This document shows, one piece after another, positions 23,374-33,084 of a stretch of DNA of 64,000 nt. A program made the translations under genes and the position numbers. The notes under the pieces are model-generated. The model did not search any database. It was given only the letters and a program-made list of their open reading frames with translations, and was not told where the DNA came from. This DNA comes from Euwallacea fornicatus (taxonomy: Eukaryota > Arthropoda > Insecta > Coleoptera > Curculionidae): the NCBI RefSeq assembly GCF_040115645.1, contig NC_089569.1:2294001-2358000 (forward strand), in the 5' to 3' direction. Numbering within the stretch: the stretch's first letter is position 1; every line of letters begins with the position of its first letter.

Positions 23374-24758
23374 CACTGATTTTCAAAAAAAAACCGCAAC
23401 ACCAAGATGAACACATCGTACACGTTTGAAATTCTGGCATTACGTTGGGTAATAGACAAAAACGATCAAAATATCAAAAGAAAATTATTGTGAATGAGTG
23501 AAAAAATGTAATAATAATTTAATAATGGGTGGTATCTCCTCATAAATTAATACATTCCTGTAAGCGACGTGGCGTGCTTAAAATTAAAGCGTCAATATCT
23601 TCCTGTGTTATTGTATCCCATGCAACCTCCACCTGCTCGCGAAGTTCATCTATGGTCTCTGGAGGGCGAGCTAAACGTTGAAGTCTCCGACCCATTATAT
23701 CCCATACATACATGCTCTATTGGGGACAAATCTGGAGACCGAGCTGGCCAAGGCAAAGTATCCACATTTTCAGCTTCGAAATACCTCAAAGTATCGTTGA
23801 CTACATGTGGTTGTGCATGTATGGTACAAGAACCGGTTCTAAGACACTATTAATGTACCTCTGAGCATTTAATCTATCATAAATGAAAACAAGAGGAGAC
23901 CGACTACCATACTGGATGGCACCCCAAACCATGACACCTGGTGTTAAACCAGAATGACGCCTTTCCAAAAAATTCAAATTTAATCGCTCTCCTCTGCGGC
24001 TTCTAACACGTAACCGTCCATCAGATCGCCATAAACAAAATTGGCTCTCATCACTGAACACGATTCTTCTCCACTCATCCACCCATTGCACTCCCAGACG
24101 ACACCACTCCAGTCGGGCCACCCTGTTCGTGATAATAGAAGCCGACGCATAGGACGATATGAATTTAGTCCAAAACTTCGAATTCTGCTATACATTGTAC
24201 TAAGGGAGACCCTTCGATTTAGGGTGGCTACCCAGTTAGCACCAAGAGACGGAATTGTTTCAAACGGGGCGCCGGTCGCTGAACGACGAAGTCGCCGGTC
24301 TTCGCGTCATTCTTGGACGGCCACTACCACGATGACGATTTACCGACCCTTCGTTAGACCAATCTCTCCAAGCTCTTAGCGCTGTTGATGCGTTTCGATC
24401 CAATCTACGTGCAATTTCGCAGAAAGGTAAACCTGCCTCATGCACACCAATAATTCTTCCCCTTTCAAAGGGAGTTAACTGCCGATAAACTGCATTTTGG
24501 CGTACACGAGGCATTTTGCACTACCACACGTTCAATATGGTACTGACAATAATACCTTTATCGCTATCCGCCTGTAAAAAAATTTGCAAAAAGAACGATG
24601 GTCACAGATAAAAAAGTAAAGAAAAACTTCATATCGCATTAAAATACGAACTTGAAATTTTTATCATTTTTTTCTCTTTACAAGTCTAAAATCACACCAA
24701 AATTTCAAATACATACAATGAGTTCTTCTTAGTGTTGCGGTTTTTTTGAAAGTCAGTG
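23374..24758 (-). mobile_element. Tc1-like transposon nested in mariner
   Basis: This 1385-bp element lies between TA dinucleotides (23372-23373 and 24759-24760). Its ends read inward are CACTGATTTTCAAAAAAAAA and CACTGACTTTCAAAAAAACC, both continuing to CCGCAACAC. It encodes a Tc1-type transposase on the minus strand. It inserted in the 5' untranslated region of the mariner at 23333-25945 and is therefore younger than it. Confidence 0.95.
23540..24514 (-). pseudogene. Tc1-like transposase, inactivated
   Basis: The gene starts at 24514 with MPRVRQNAVYRQLTPFERGR and a helix-turn-helix (EAGLPFCEIARRLDRNASTA). GRPRMTRR follows, then SKFWTKFISSY-type linker frames, IVFSDESQFCLWRSDGRLRV with the first catalytic Asp, LTPGVMVWGAI, and LPWPARSPDLSPIEHV with the final catalytic Glu. 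The segment normally holding the second Asp (QQDNA.PH) is absent: the reading jumps from LVPYMHNH to LRYFEAENVDTLPWP. A 4-bp TATG duplication after EHV (near 23711) shifts the frame before the tail, which ends RRLQECINL-stop. Frameshifts also lie near 24260-24300. Confidence 0.92.
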
Positions 24759-24829
24759 TAGATAGCGATTTTTTTCCTAAAAATGTACACATATTACAAA
24801 GACCTATCCTTAAAAACCTCATTTCCGAC

Positions 24830-25900
24830 GTTAGAGGGCGCCACATTGTTTTGTATTTGTTTTCGAACCAGTTTTAGCGGACGTTTTTACAGATTTGTGA
24901 ACACGGCAATCTTGACCTCCTTCATTTGAAAGGTTTTAGTCCATCCAACATCCAAGCGGAGTTAGAGTGTACTCTGGGGGAATCTGGTTCTTCCTTAACA
25001 ACTGTCAAACGTTGGGTGGCAGAGTTTAAATGCGATTATATGAGCTGCCGAGACGACTTCCGCAGTCGTCGGCCCGATGACGCTCCAGACCTGACTACTC
25101 CAGGTATTGTCGTGAAAATCCACGAATCTACGTTGGAAAACCGTCGTCTAAAATCTCACGAGTTAGTAGGCAGAATGGGTATTTCAAAAAGTTCTGGACA
25201 TAGCATTTTGACCTAAGAATCAGATTTGAGAAACCCGTGCGCAAGACGAACAAACAGGCGCTGTGAGGATGTTTCAAGGGGGTGTTTGGCAAAGTTTCGC
25301 AGAAATAAAGCCGAGTTCTTCCAACGATTCATAACCATGGAGGAAACACGAGTCCACTATTTCACACGTGAGACGAAAGGGGCAGTAGAAACAATGGACT
25401 CAAAAAGAAGGAGCGACTTCAGGGCAGACGAAAAAGTCCCACATGCAGGAAATGGAATGGCGTCAGTTTTCTGAGAGGCACGCGGGATAATTTCTATTGA
25501 CTATCTTTCTAAAGGATGAACAATAAGCGGAGAACATTGTATAAATTTATTTATTGCAGCGTTTGAGCAAAGGAATGAGGAAAAGACGACCTTATTTGGC
25601 GAAAAAGGATGCTCGTTTCATCAAGACAGCGCACCATAATCAATCAACTTGGTTTCGAACTTTTCTCTTACCCACCTCATTCGCCAGACTTAGCCCCCTC
25701 AGATTATTTTCTATTTCCACTTTCCATACTTGGAAAAAGGGCTCGGTGGAAAGAGATTTGCCAATAATGAAGAGGTGGAGCTCGGGGTTGATGCCTAGTT
25801 TGGAACATTCCAAGCCGCTTACTGTAAACATAACTTCGCTGGGAAAGATGTCAATCTCAGAGAAGACTATGTCGAGAATTAATTTAATATTTTCCACTTT
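24830..25900 (+). pseudogene. Mariner transposase remnant (family 1, copy 3)
   Basis: The frame at 24926-25216 is the best-preserved N-terminal half of this family: LKGFSPSNIQAELECTLGES, TTVKRWVAEFK, DDFRSRRPDDAPD and LVGRMGISKSSGHSILT. Next come RFITMEETRVHYFTRETKG (first acidic region), DEKVPHAGNGMASVF, RPYLAKKDARFIKT-type frames, FHQDSAP (second Asp block), HSPDLAPSDYF (third) and FANNEEVELGVDA. It has the same short second-Asp segment as the copy at 15.6 kb, plus multiple stops and shifts. It is not functional. Confidence 0.9.
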
Positions 25901-25947
25901 TTTTTTCTTTGAATGTTAAGGCGGATACTTTTGAGACTGTCCTGGTA

Positions 25948-27179
25948 GTTGCAGTACCTCGCTCATTTCCATAGAAATTGAACCTAATGAACTCATTGGT
26001 GCGATTTGACGACTAAAATGTTAACGTCTTTACATAATCCAGAGTCATGCACCGCATAAAACTTTCTTATCTGAATTTTAAATATTACTCCCACACGGTC
26101 CATAAATTATGTTCAACTGAGCTATAATCGATTCCGATAAAATTGGGGTTACGTAGCCGGAAATTTATGTTCAAATTATAATACCTCGATCTAAATATTA
26201 AGCGAAATTACAAATGATTGTGGGCTGCAAAGGACCACATACCAGTGTAGTGCTACAAGGAATAAAGTAGTATATTCCAGATGCAGTTTGTCTTGATGGA
26301 TGTCACCGTAATGATAACTTCCATATTTTATGGTTTATCCTGGGGCGAATATAAATTGAAAGTCATAACTCCAGTTTTATGTTACCGAAACAATTCATCC
26401 GCATTTTATATCTGCGAGTGTGGGGGTTTTTTGTTACTTCCATACTTTCGAATCCAGAGAAAAATTTAATACCTGAAAAATTAATTCTTACATCGAAAAA
26501 CCCAAATTTCAATAATCACTGGTCGGCACAAAGCCGCGAAACGGAAATTAAACGATACGGAAAAATTAAATGAAATCAAATTCTTAATTACAAATTAAAT
26601 AGTCATTCATGAATTGCAAAGAGAAGATAAAAATGCATTTGGAAAGGGTGCAAAAGGGTGGACGAAGGGAAAGGGAAGCGAGAACGCCTTGTGAGGCAAG
26701 GACGGTTCTGAATGGTTCAGTTGTGACCATTGTCTTTCTATCTCCCCTGAATTTGTCACAGTCTTTCAGTTAGTCCTGTTGTGTGCGCTTTCCTTTGATA
26801 ATTAATTGAGTGCGTTAAAGGTTGCAGTCAAACCAACTTTATTTTTCTCTATGGGGCCGCATCATGATAGTTTTTCGTTTTTTTCAGGAAGATTCTCCTC
26901 TGCCTTGTTTGATCGGCGCTCTCGATATCGGTGTAGCAACGAACCCTGTATGTCTGTTGATGTTATTAAGTGCTCTCATTAATTCATCACCCGGTAGAAA
27001 CTGCATGGTTCTCTATTACGATTTTGATCATTGTCGATATAAATTTGGGCCAAAGGTGTGTTGGCAAAAGACGTCCCTCATTTGAAGGGGAAAGCTATTG
27101 GATTGCCCGTGACGGTTGCTGTGACGTGTTGTGTATGGAAATGGGAAACAAAATTAGTGACATCGTGTAATTATTTTTT
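25948..27179. other. Intron sequence, no gene seen
   Basis: No recognisable exon or mobile element. Confidence 0.4.
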
Positions 27180-27540
27180 CTTTACACGTGGGTCGCCGCA
27201 AGGGGCGTTTCAATAGGCGAGTTTGAAATTACATCAATTTCCTCTGAGGCGAGACTTATGCACCCTTGGACGGATACAGATAGTTGGAAAACGTAGAGTA
27301 ATTATTTGGCGCGCGTTTCTTAATTGCTACGTCGGTGGCCGACTATAATTTACCGCCAACCTCCCCCCGGGGGCGGCAAACTAACGATTCCAATTTAGGA
27401 TGGCCAACACTAACGAGCTGAGACTCGCGCGAACCGCACCGTGTCCCGAAATCTTCCGGGCTAAGCGACCGAATGCACCGGGACATCTCTATCGGGACAG
27501 GATGTTTTGTCCTGTGCACGGCCGAGTGACAAATTTGTAA
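27180..27540. other. GC-richer block in the intron
   Basis: Base composition rises well above the surroundings, with segments such as CCTCCCCCCGGGGGCGGC and GACTCGCGCGAACCGCACCG. No open frame, tRNA or repeat explains it. It could be a conserved regulatory element or a fragment of foreign or repetitive origin; the sequence alone does not decide. Confidence 0.4.
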
Positions 27541-27734
27541 TTGGATAAGCTTTGGAGTTTTGCACTGCAGCGTACTCTCAAGGGGATTAAATTAAGAACA
27601 TGAACTTTTACCCCAATTTAGCCCACCTAACGAACGCTGTACTCGACCCTGCGTGCCTCATAACAAGCCCTTTAGGATACCGTAACGATCCGGGGCATTT
27701 CTCGCTATTAAAGACCTTTTCAAACCGCCCGAAC

Positions 27735-27930
27735 TACTTGAACCGAAAATATTTAACAAACGCGCTTGTTTCGTCGTCGAGAGCAATTCGAGTTTCGGAA
27801 TTTTTCATTTCCATACCAGGACGTTCATATCGCATTAGACAAATCCACCTTCTATCGGGAAATCTGGTTTCGAGAGCCTTGTTATATTTCCCTTCGAGAA
27901 AAACTTAGAAAAGTGAGGCTTGGCAAGTGA
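27735..27930 (+). repeat. Dispersed repeat family R, copy A
   Basis: Shared with copies B, C and D are GTCGTCGAGAGCAATTC, TTTCATTTCCATA, TCGGGAAATCTGGTTTCGAG and TTATATTT...GAGAAAA, ending in a GAGG(C/T)TTGGCAAGTG block. On the minus strand the copy reads MRYERPGMEMKNSETRIALD, closely similar to copies B and D. Confidence 0.8.
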
Positions 27931-28193
27931 AGGAGCGGCAAGTGAACCACCACCTGCCCTCCCACACCGCTCCCGCAGAAGAAATGATATATTGGTCTTG
28001 GCTTTATGTCGATTGGCTGAAAACACACGATTTTACGAAGGAAATTGAACTAGTGGTGAATCCGTAAAAAATGAATGAGCCGATCATTTTGATGGCAATT
28101 TTAATTACGACCTATGAACCTTCGGTATGCTTCAGTAAGTAATCTACGATGCGCTTTAAGGGTCAATAGCAAAACAGAGACGCCAGTAGGGTA

Positions 28194-28832
28194 TACAGGA
28201 TGAGTCGAGAGGATCGTGCCAAACTTCAGGAGCGTATTGTACATGAAAAATAAATGTAAAAAAACTCAAATGTTGTTATCCGATTTTCGTTTGTTTACAA
28301 GTTATAGCGTAAATAAAATTAAAACATAAAATTTAAAAAAATTATAAATTTCTTAAGAAATTCCATAAATGAACGTTTGGATATCATAGTAAATGTTCAA
28401 AAATATTGCCATTAACTTCTAAACATTTTCGGCTTCGTCTATGAAGAGCATTCGTTGCGCTCCTGATTGTTTCATGTCTTTCTTTAATAGCAGCTGCAGC
28501 ATTTCTAATGCGTCGAATTAGTGCATCTTGAGTGTCCACTTTTGCTCTGTACCCTTCAGTTTTAAACCAACCCCACAAACAATAGTCTAGTGGTGTGAGG
28601 TCTGGAGACCTTGGAGGCCAACTAATAGGGCCACCACGACCAATCCAACGTATTAATTTATGGAATTTCTTATGAAATTTAATTTTTTTTTTAATTTTAT
28701 GTTTTAATTTTATTTACGCTATAACTTGTAAACAAACGAAAATCGGATAACAACATTTGAGTTTTTTTACATTTATTTTTCATGTACAACACGCTCCTGA
28801 AGTTTGGCACGATCCTCTCGACTCACCCTGTA
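28194..28832 (-). mobile_element. Young long-TIR DDE element, internally deleted (639 bp)
   Basis: Terminal inverted repeats of about 180 bp (28194-28374 and about 28652-28832) are nearly identical. They start TACAGGATGAGTCGAGAGGA on the left and TACAGGGTGAGTCGAGAGGA on the right. TA flanks both ends (28192-28193 and 28833-28834). Only the C-terminal part of a transposase lies between, so it is a deletion derivative. The TIR identity makes it one of the youngest insertions in the window. It sits inside repeat copy B. Confidence 0.93.
28384..28670 (-). pseudogene. DDE transposase C-terminal fragment
   Basis: An open frame reads HKLIRWIGRGGPISWPPRSP, continuing DLTPLDYCLWGWFKTEGYRA and ending NGNIFEHLL-stop. 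This is the third-acidic-residue block and conserved tail of the SPDLTPLD transposases seen elsewhere in the window. The frame is intact through the fragment, in keeping with the young age of the element. The DNA-binding region and first two catalytic residues are absent. Confidence 0.9.
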
Positions 28833-29359
28833 TATATGGCTGCTTAAAAGATGTATGTAAAATTGAATAAAATCACCAGTTCGTTTGAACAGTAAACACT
28901 TAACAAACGCAATTCTTTCGTCGTCGAGAGCAATTCGTGTTTCAAAAGTTTTCATTTCCATATCAGGGAGTTCACATCGCATTTAACAAATCTGCCTGAT
29001 ATCAGAAAATCTGGTTTCAAGAGGCTTATTACATTTTACGTGGAAAACGCTTCGAAAATAGAGGTTTAGCAACTGGTGGAGTACGGGTTCCGAAACCAAC
29101 CCTATCGGACTTCTCGCTTACAGGTCTTTGATACATTGTTCTCAGCTTCATGAGCCATCATGAAACCTAGACACCGGCAAATAGAAAGGTAGAGGTCAAC
29201 TACGGATTTTGCTAAGTGAAATGATGAAGTGAAATAATGAAAAAAATTAATTAACATTGAGAAATACCACGATCTCATGAACCAAATTGTGGTAACAACG
29301 CGCCTCCAACGCGTAATGAACCTTTAAAAAATAAATTACCCGTCCGTTCTGCTTGAAAT

Positions 29360-29740
29360 TTTAATGATCAACTTAATATCATTTACTTGATATCTTCAGT
29401 ATGTTTCAATATTTTTTGTTAAATTTACGATTCACTTTAAAAATCAATGGGTAGGTAGCAACGGCTTCGGTTTACACCAGTGGTAGCTTAGCAGATGCGT
29501 GTGAAATTCGATAAAACCGCCACCGTGTTTGAACCGACAATATTTTATAAACGCGGTTTGTCGTCGAGAGCAATTCTAGTTTCGGAATTTTTCACTTCCA
29601 TATCGGAACACTCATATCCCATTAGACAAATTCACCCCTTCCTGGAAAGTCTGATTTCGAGAGCTTCATTATATTTTACGTCGAGGAAAACTTTGAAACT
29701 TGAGGTTTGGAAAGTGGCGTAACAGGTGTTCCAGAATCGA
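29360..29740 (+). repeat. Dispersed repeat family R, copy C
   Basis: This copy is uninterrupted. It covers CTTCAGTATGTTTCA, a CACCAGTGGTAGCTTAGCAG segment, GTCGTCGAGAGCAATTC, CATTTCCATA-like sequence, and ends GGTTTGGAAAGTGGCGTAAC then AGGTGTTCCAG. The antisense reading gives DMEVKNSETRIALDD before breaking. Confidence 0.85.
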
Positions 29741-30207
29741 CTCTAATACACCACGCGCTCAGATGAAATTAAAATTGTGATCCTATTGATGTCTTTGAAG
29801 GACTTGTAATATACAGCGCGTGTGAAAAGAATTTCTACCCACTTACAGCCCTCGTAACCGCGATATTAAAAAACAATTATTGGCCACGTATGAGTTTATT
29901 TTGAAATATTTATTTAATGTATTATTTTTAATTTTTATTTTTTCACCCCTATCCAGCTACCTCTATCAGCTTTTTATTTTCCAAATGGAAAGGTACCCAT
30001 TGTGATATACCAGATGAAAGGTAGTTCAATAAGGCATACAACGGTCTACTCCAAACTGAAATTGGATCTACAGTTCATCTCGAAAAATAGAAGAAAGTCC
30101 ATATCCTGAAAAGATTAAAAGTTTTAATCTTTGCTTCCCAGATAGACAATCTGCTCTTATTTTACTTTGAAAGAGGGTGAGAACATAACGATGAGACGAA
30201 AATTTGC

Positions 30208-30221
30208 AAATCATCTTCGAT
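30208..30221 (+). repeat. Target-site duplication of the LINE, left copy
   Basis: AAATCATCTTCGAT is repeated exactly at 30887-30900. The A residues at its start are ambiguous with the poly-A tail at the right copy. Confidence 0.9.
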
Positions 30222-30715
30222 GGCAACACGAGTCAGCCAAATACCTTGGAATGCACCTCGATAAGCGACTGAACTGGAAAAGTCACATACAGTCAAAGCG
30301 CAAAGAGCTTGATTTGACTACGAAAAAAATGTATTGGCTAATAGGGCACAAATCGCAGCTCTCCGTAGAGAACAAAATTCTCATATACAAAGTTATCTTG
30401 AAACCAATATGGACCTATGGAATACAACTCTGGGGAACAGCCAGTCACTCGAACATCGAAATCATACAACGGTTCCAATCAAAAACGCTTAGGTACCTGA
30501 CTAAAAGCCCCTGGTATGTTGACAATAAAACCATCCACTTGGACCTTAACATGCCTTGGGTTCGAGGAGAGATTGCCAGGTTCTCCCAAAAATACCAGGA
30601 CAGACTGGACAATCATCCCAACCATCTGACTGGCCATCTACTCAGCGAGGAGACCATCACAAGAAGACTAAAACGATACAAGCCACCTGATCTGCCGGAG
30701 CGCTTTAGCAGCTGA
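30222..30715 (+). pseudogene. Jockey-clade reverse transcriptase C-terminal fragment
   Basis: The open frame is intact from the truncation point to its stop and encodes about 164 residues. It includes KYLGMHLDKRLNWKSHI, KMYWLIGHKSQLSVENK, ILKPIWTYGIQLWGTAS and IIQRFQSKTLRYLT. This is the region C-terminal to the catalytic YADD block in Jockey-clade LINEs (the usual form is KYLG..LD.RL.W..HI, then PIWTYGIQLWG). The endonuclease and polymerase active site are missing. Upstream residues in the same open frame (MKEGENITMRRKFANHL) are target DNA, not LINE. Confidence 0.93.
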
Positions 30716-30886
30716 AGATATGTGTGAGAACCAGTAATATTAAGTGACCAGCCATTGGGCATCTGGAGGAACTTATATTGTTAAGTTCCAATCAAGACAC
30801 TATATCCAACCATTGCCAACGTCTTTCAGCGCATTTACTTATTGTTTTTGTACAGATTGTAAATAGATTTAAAAAAAAAAAAAAAA
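30222..30886 (+). mobile_element. 5'-truncated Jockey-type LINE
   Basis: The retained 665 bp are the 3' end of a non-LTR retrotransposon: the tail of the reverse-transcriptase ORF, a short 3' UTR, and a poly-A run starting at 30871. A 14-bp target duplication flanks it (30208-30221 and 30887-30900), and the 5' end lies in mid-ORF. All three are hallmarks of target-primed reverse transcription. It inserted into the left part of the 29812-33006 DNA transposon and so post-dates it. Confidence 0.93.
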
Positions 30887-30889
30887 AAA
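30871..30889 (+). other. LINE poly-A tail
   Basis: Nineteen A residues follow a 3' UTR of about 155 bp; the last three overlap the ambiguous start of the target duplication. Confidence 0.9.
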
Positions 30890-31004
30890 TCATCTTCGAT
30901 ATAAACGATTTTTTGGATGCAAAGTATTTTGATTTTTAAATGATACATTTGTAGTGGAATTCAGTTATTAAGCATCTACCACAGTTACAACATCAAAAAA
31001 AAAA

Positions 31005-31765
31005 ATGGATCGATTATCCAAGAAGCAAAAAATTGAAATTATAATCTTTTTAGGGTACGGAGATCGCAAGAGAATCTGCGAAGAGGTGTGTCCCATATTT
31101 AACGATAAATATCCAGATCGGCCTGTTGACAGAAATGTAATTTGTCAGATTAGTAAAAAAAATCAGCAAAATAGAAGGGTGAAAGCTGCTCCAAAATATT
31201 GAAGATCTCGAACGGTAACTGGTGGTGATAAAGCACCAGACATTATTTTATCTATCGATGAAAATTCTATACAGTCTCTGGGCAAACTTGCCGATAAGTT
31301 TGATCTATCTGAAAAATCAGTAAGCGACCTTTTAAAACGAAAAACATTTCATCCCTTCATAATCTCTTTTACCCAAGAGTTAATAGCTAAAGATTCTGAT
31401 CGCAGGATAACATTTTGTAAATTGATACAAAAAAGGCGTTCAGAAGAATCGGTCCTTTTTTAGAATATTATTCTCAAATGAAGCAACTATTTGATTAAAT
31501 GGATTTATTTATTGACATAATCGTCGCTACGGGTCTGCAGACCAGTCTCATCACATACAAGCTCTGTATACACCACATTCGCAAAAATTCAAAGTATGGA
31601 TGGGTACAATTGGCCATCAGTTCATCGGTCACTTTTTCTTAGAAGGGAACTTAAACAACGCATTTATTGCAAAATGAAATAGTTCCATTAATCGCCGTAA
31701 TTTTTGCTGGAGAAAATGGGGAACACGTACCCAACGATATTCGGTTCCGACAAGATGGTGCGCCA
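31005..31765 (+). pseudogene. DDE transposase, N-terminal and central part (broken)
   Basis: It starts at ATG 31005 with MDRLSKKQKIEIIIFLGYGD, a typical N-terminal DNA-binding region, followed by FNDKYPDRPVDRNVICQISK. After a stop at 31199-31201 it continues in frame with SLGKLADKFDLSEKSVSDLL. Later pieces are LFSNEATI.LNGFIY.HNRRYG (first acidic residue, two stops), FKVWMGTIGHQFIGHFFLEG, and, in another frame, IRFRQDGAPL (second Asp). Frame changes and stops make it inactive. The coding sequence breaks off after QDGAPL and resumes near 32365. Confidence 0.88.
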
Positions 31766-31769
31766 CTGT

Positions 31770-32364
31770 CAGGACCAACGGTAAATGCTCATAAGCCTAC
31801 ATATCGGTGGACTTGGCCAATTCCCACCCGTTGTATGTTATATGCGTGAGTTGTCAACTTTTATCTAGTTTATGAGACTTGGGGGCTGTATGGACGCCAC
31901 CGCGAAGGGACTGTAGGCAAATTTCGCACATGGCCCCAGGGCGTGAGAAATCTGTTACATTGGCCTCACGAAAATCATTAATTTCAGATGATGGTTGCAA
32001 AACCTTTTAAGGTTCTATATTTCCATCATTTTGCATAAAACAGAAACATCGGGCCGTGGGAATCTGTCTACGGCAGGTCTGATTGGTGCACACGAAGACG
32101 GTTGAAAATAACGAATTTGGTTGCTACCACCGTCGAAACCCAAAAATAGTTTCAAGAGTTTTTCAGTCAGTTTTTTCCGAATCCTTTTTTCAACCGCACG
32201 CAAATAATTATGCTCCATTTCTTCGTTATATTCTTCAGTGTTATAAGTTAGCTAGGTTCTGAGCAATATCAAGTTATCAAAATAAAGTGTATATGTTAAT
32301 CGAATGAAAAGGCCTTTGTTCTGCGAACCTTTGCTTCGGGGTATAAACGGGTGGTTGTATTCCG
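31770..32364. mobile_element. Unidentified insertion of about 0.6 kb within the transposase gene
   Basis: The transposase reading is interrupted after QDGAPL and resumes as KPPLYAMAVTEYLDEIFP, which normally follow each other directly. The intervening block has no transposase similarity. A 67-residue minus-strand frame (32015-32218) has no recognised family. No clear terminal repeats were seen, so its class is unknown. Confidence 0.6.
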
Positions 32365-32690
32365 GGGCAGAAAAACCACCACTTTATGCAATGGCCGTGA
32401 CAGAGTATCTTGACGAGATTTTCCCTAGGAGAAAGATCGGTGAAAGAGGCGTAATGAAGTAACCACGACGGTCTCCAGATCTTACTCCCCTGAATTCCTT
32501 TTTTGAGGTCATTTAAAAGATTTCGTTTACAAAAATAAACCACAAAATTTAGTTGATTTACGTCGTAGAATTCCAAGAGAATTAGAATTAATAACAGAAG
32601 CAACACTGGATAATTGCATAAAAGAGTTCGAGGAATGACAGAGTTATTACCAAGTTGTTACTGGAGTCCAATTTGAGCATTTACTGCAGG
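32365..32690 (+). pseudogene. DDE transposase, C-terminal part
   Basis: The reading continues the gene begun at 31005: EKPPLYAMAVTEYLDEIFPR, RKIGERGVMK, a stop where Trp is usual, PRRSPDLTPLNSFF, a frameshift, KDFVYKNKPQNLVDLRRRIP, TEATLDNCIKEFEE, a stop, and VQFEHLLQEF. PRRSPDLTPL is the third-acidic-residue block, and EHLL matches the conserved tail. It is split from the N-terminal part by the insertion at about 31770-32364. Confidence 0.88.
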
Positions 32691-33084
32691 AATTTCAATT
32701 TTGTTTGATGTAACAGTAAATTCCTTTATTTCGTATCTCATAATTTTATTTTTGAAGGAAACTGTAGATCCAATTTTAGTTCTAAGTATACCGTTGTGTC
32801 CCCTTTTGAATTGCCTTTCATTTGGTATAATACAAAAGGTACTTTTCCATTTGAAAATAAAAAGTTAGGAGAGGTAGGCGGTATAAAAATGAAAAATTTA
32901 AACATCGAAAATAATGCATTAAATACGTTTTTTTTTTAAATAAAATGATACAGGTGCATGCATTTTTCAAAAATATCAAGTTTATGAAAGTTACAAAAGA
33001 ACTGTATATTGACATATTGATCCTAAATTCATATGAAGTTGCACGAATTTTGACGGATAATCATGGGAGGTCCACAAGGCCTGC

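Larger units (their letters stand above)
23333..25945 (+). mobile_element. Mariner transposon (family 1, copy 3), interrupted by a Tc1-like element
   Basis: The ends read inward are CGAGGGCAGTTCTAGAAGTA and CCAGGACAGTCTCAAAAGTA, with TA outside each (23331-23332 and 25946-25947). Subtracting the nested Tc1-like element leaves about 1.23 kb, the expected mariner size. The 5' untranslated part aligns with the copy at 15630 on both sides of the insertion (GAAGTACC.GACCT.ACA before, then GATAGCGATTTTTT after), which shows the nesting directly. Confidence 0.92.
28081..29110 (+). repeat. Dispersed repeat family R, copy B, split by a transposon
   Basis: The repeat runs through 28081-28193, is interrupted by the element at 28194-28832, and resumes to about 29110. 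The left part (CTTCGGTATGCTTCAGTAAG, GGGTCAATAG) and the right part (GTAAAATTGAATAAAATC, GTCGTCGAGAGCAATTCGTG) are contiguous in copy C, which acts as an empty-site control. The minus-strand frame reads LPDMEMKTFETRIALDDERI. Confidence 0.85.
29812..33006 (+). mobile_element. Long-TIR DDE element, 3.2 kb, with two nested insertions
   Basis: TACAG termini with TA outside (29810-29811 and 33007-33008) bracket inverted repeats of 200 bp or more. The best-preserved blocks are AAATGGAAAGGTACC and TTGGATCTACAGTT on the left, matched inversely near 32840-32860 and 32765-32780. A plus-strand transposase remnant lies inside. A 5'-truncated LINE (30222-30886) and an unidentified block of about 0.6 kb (about 31770-32365) interrupt it. 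Without them the element is about 1.9 kb. Confidence 0.85.

Noticed and set aside
30167..30221. Start of the open frame (MKEGENITMRRKF...) as the N-terminus of the LINE protein
   Set aside because: The 14-bp target duplication ends at 30221, so these codons are target DNA that happens to be in frame.
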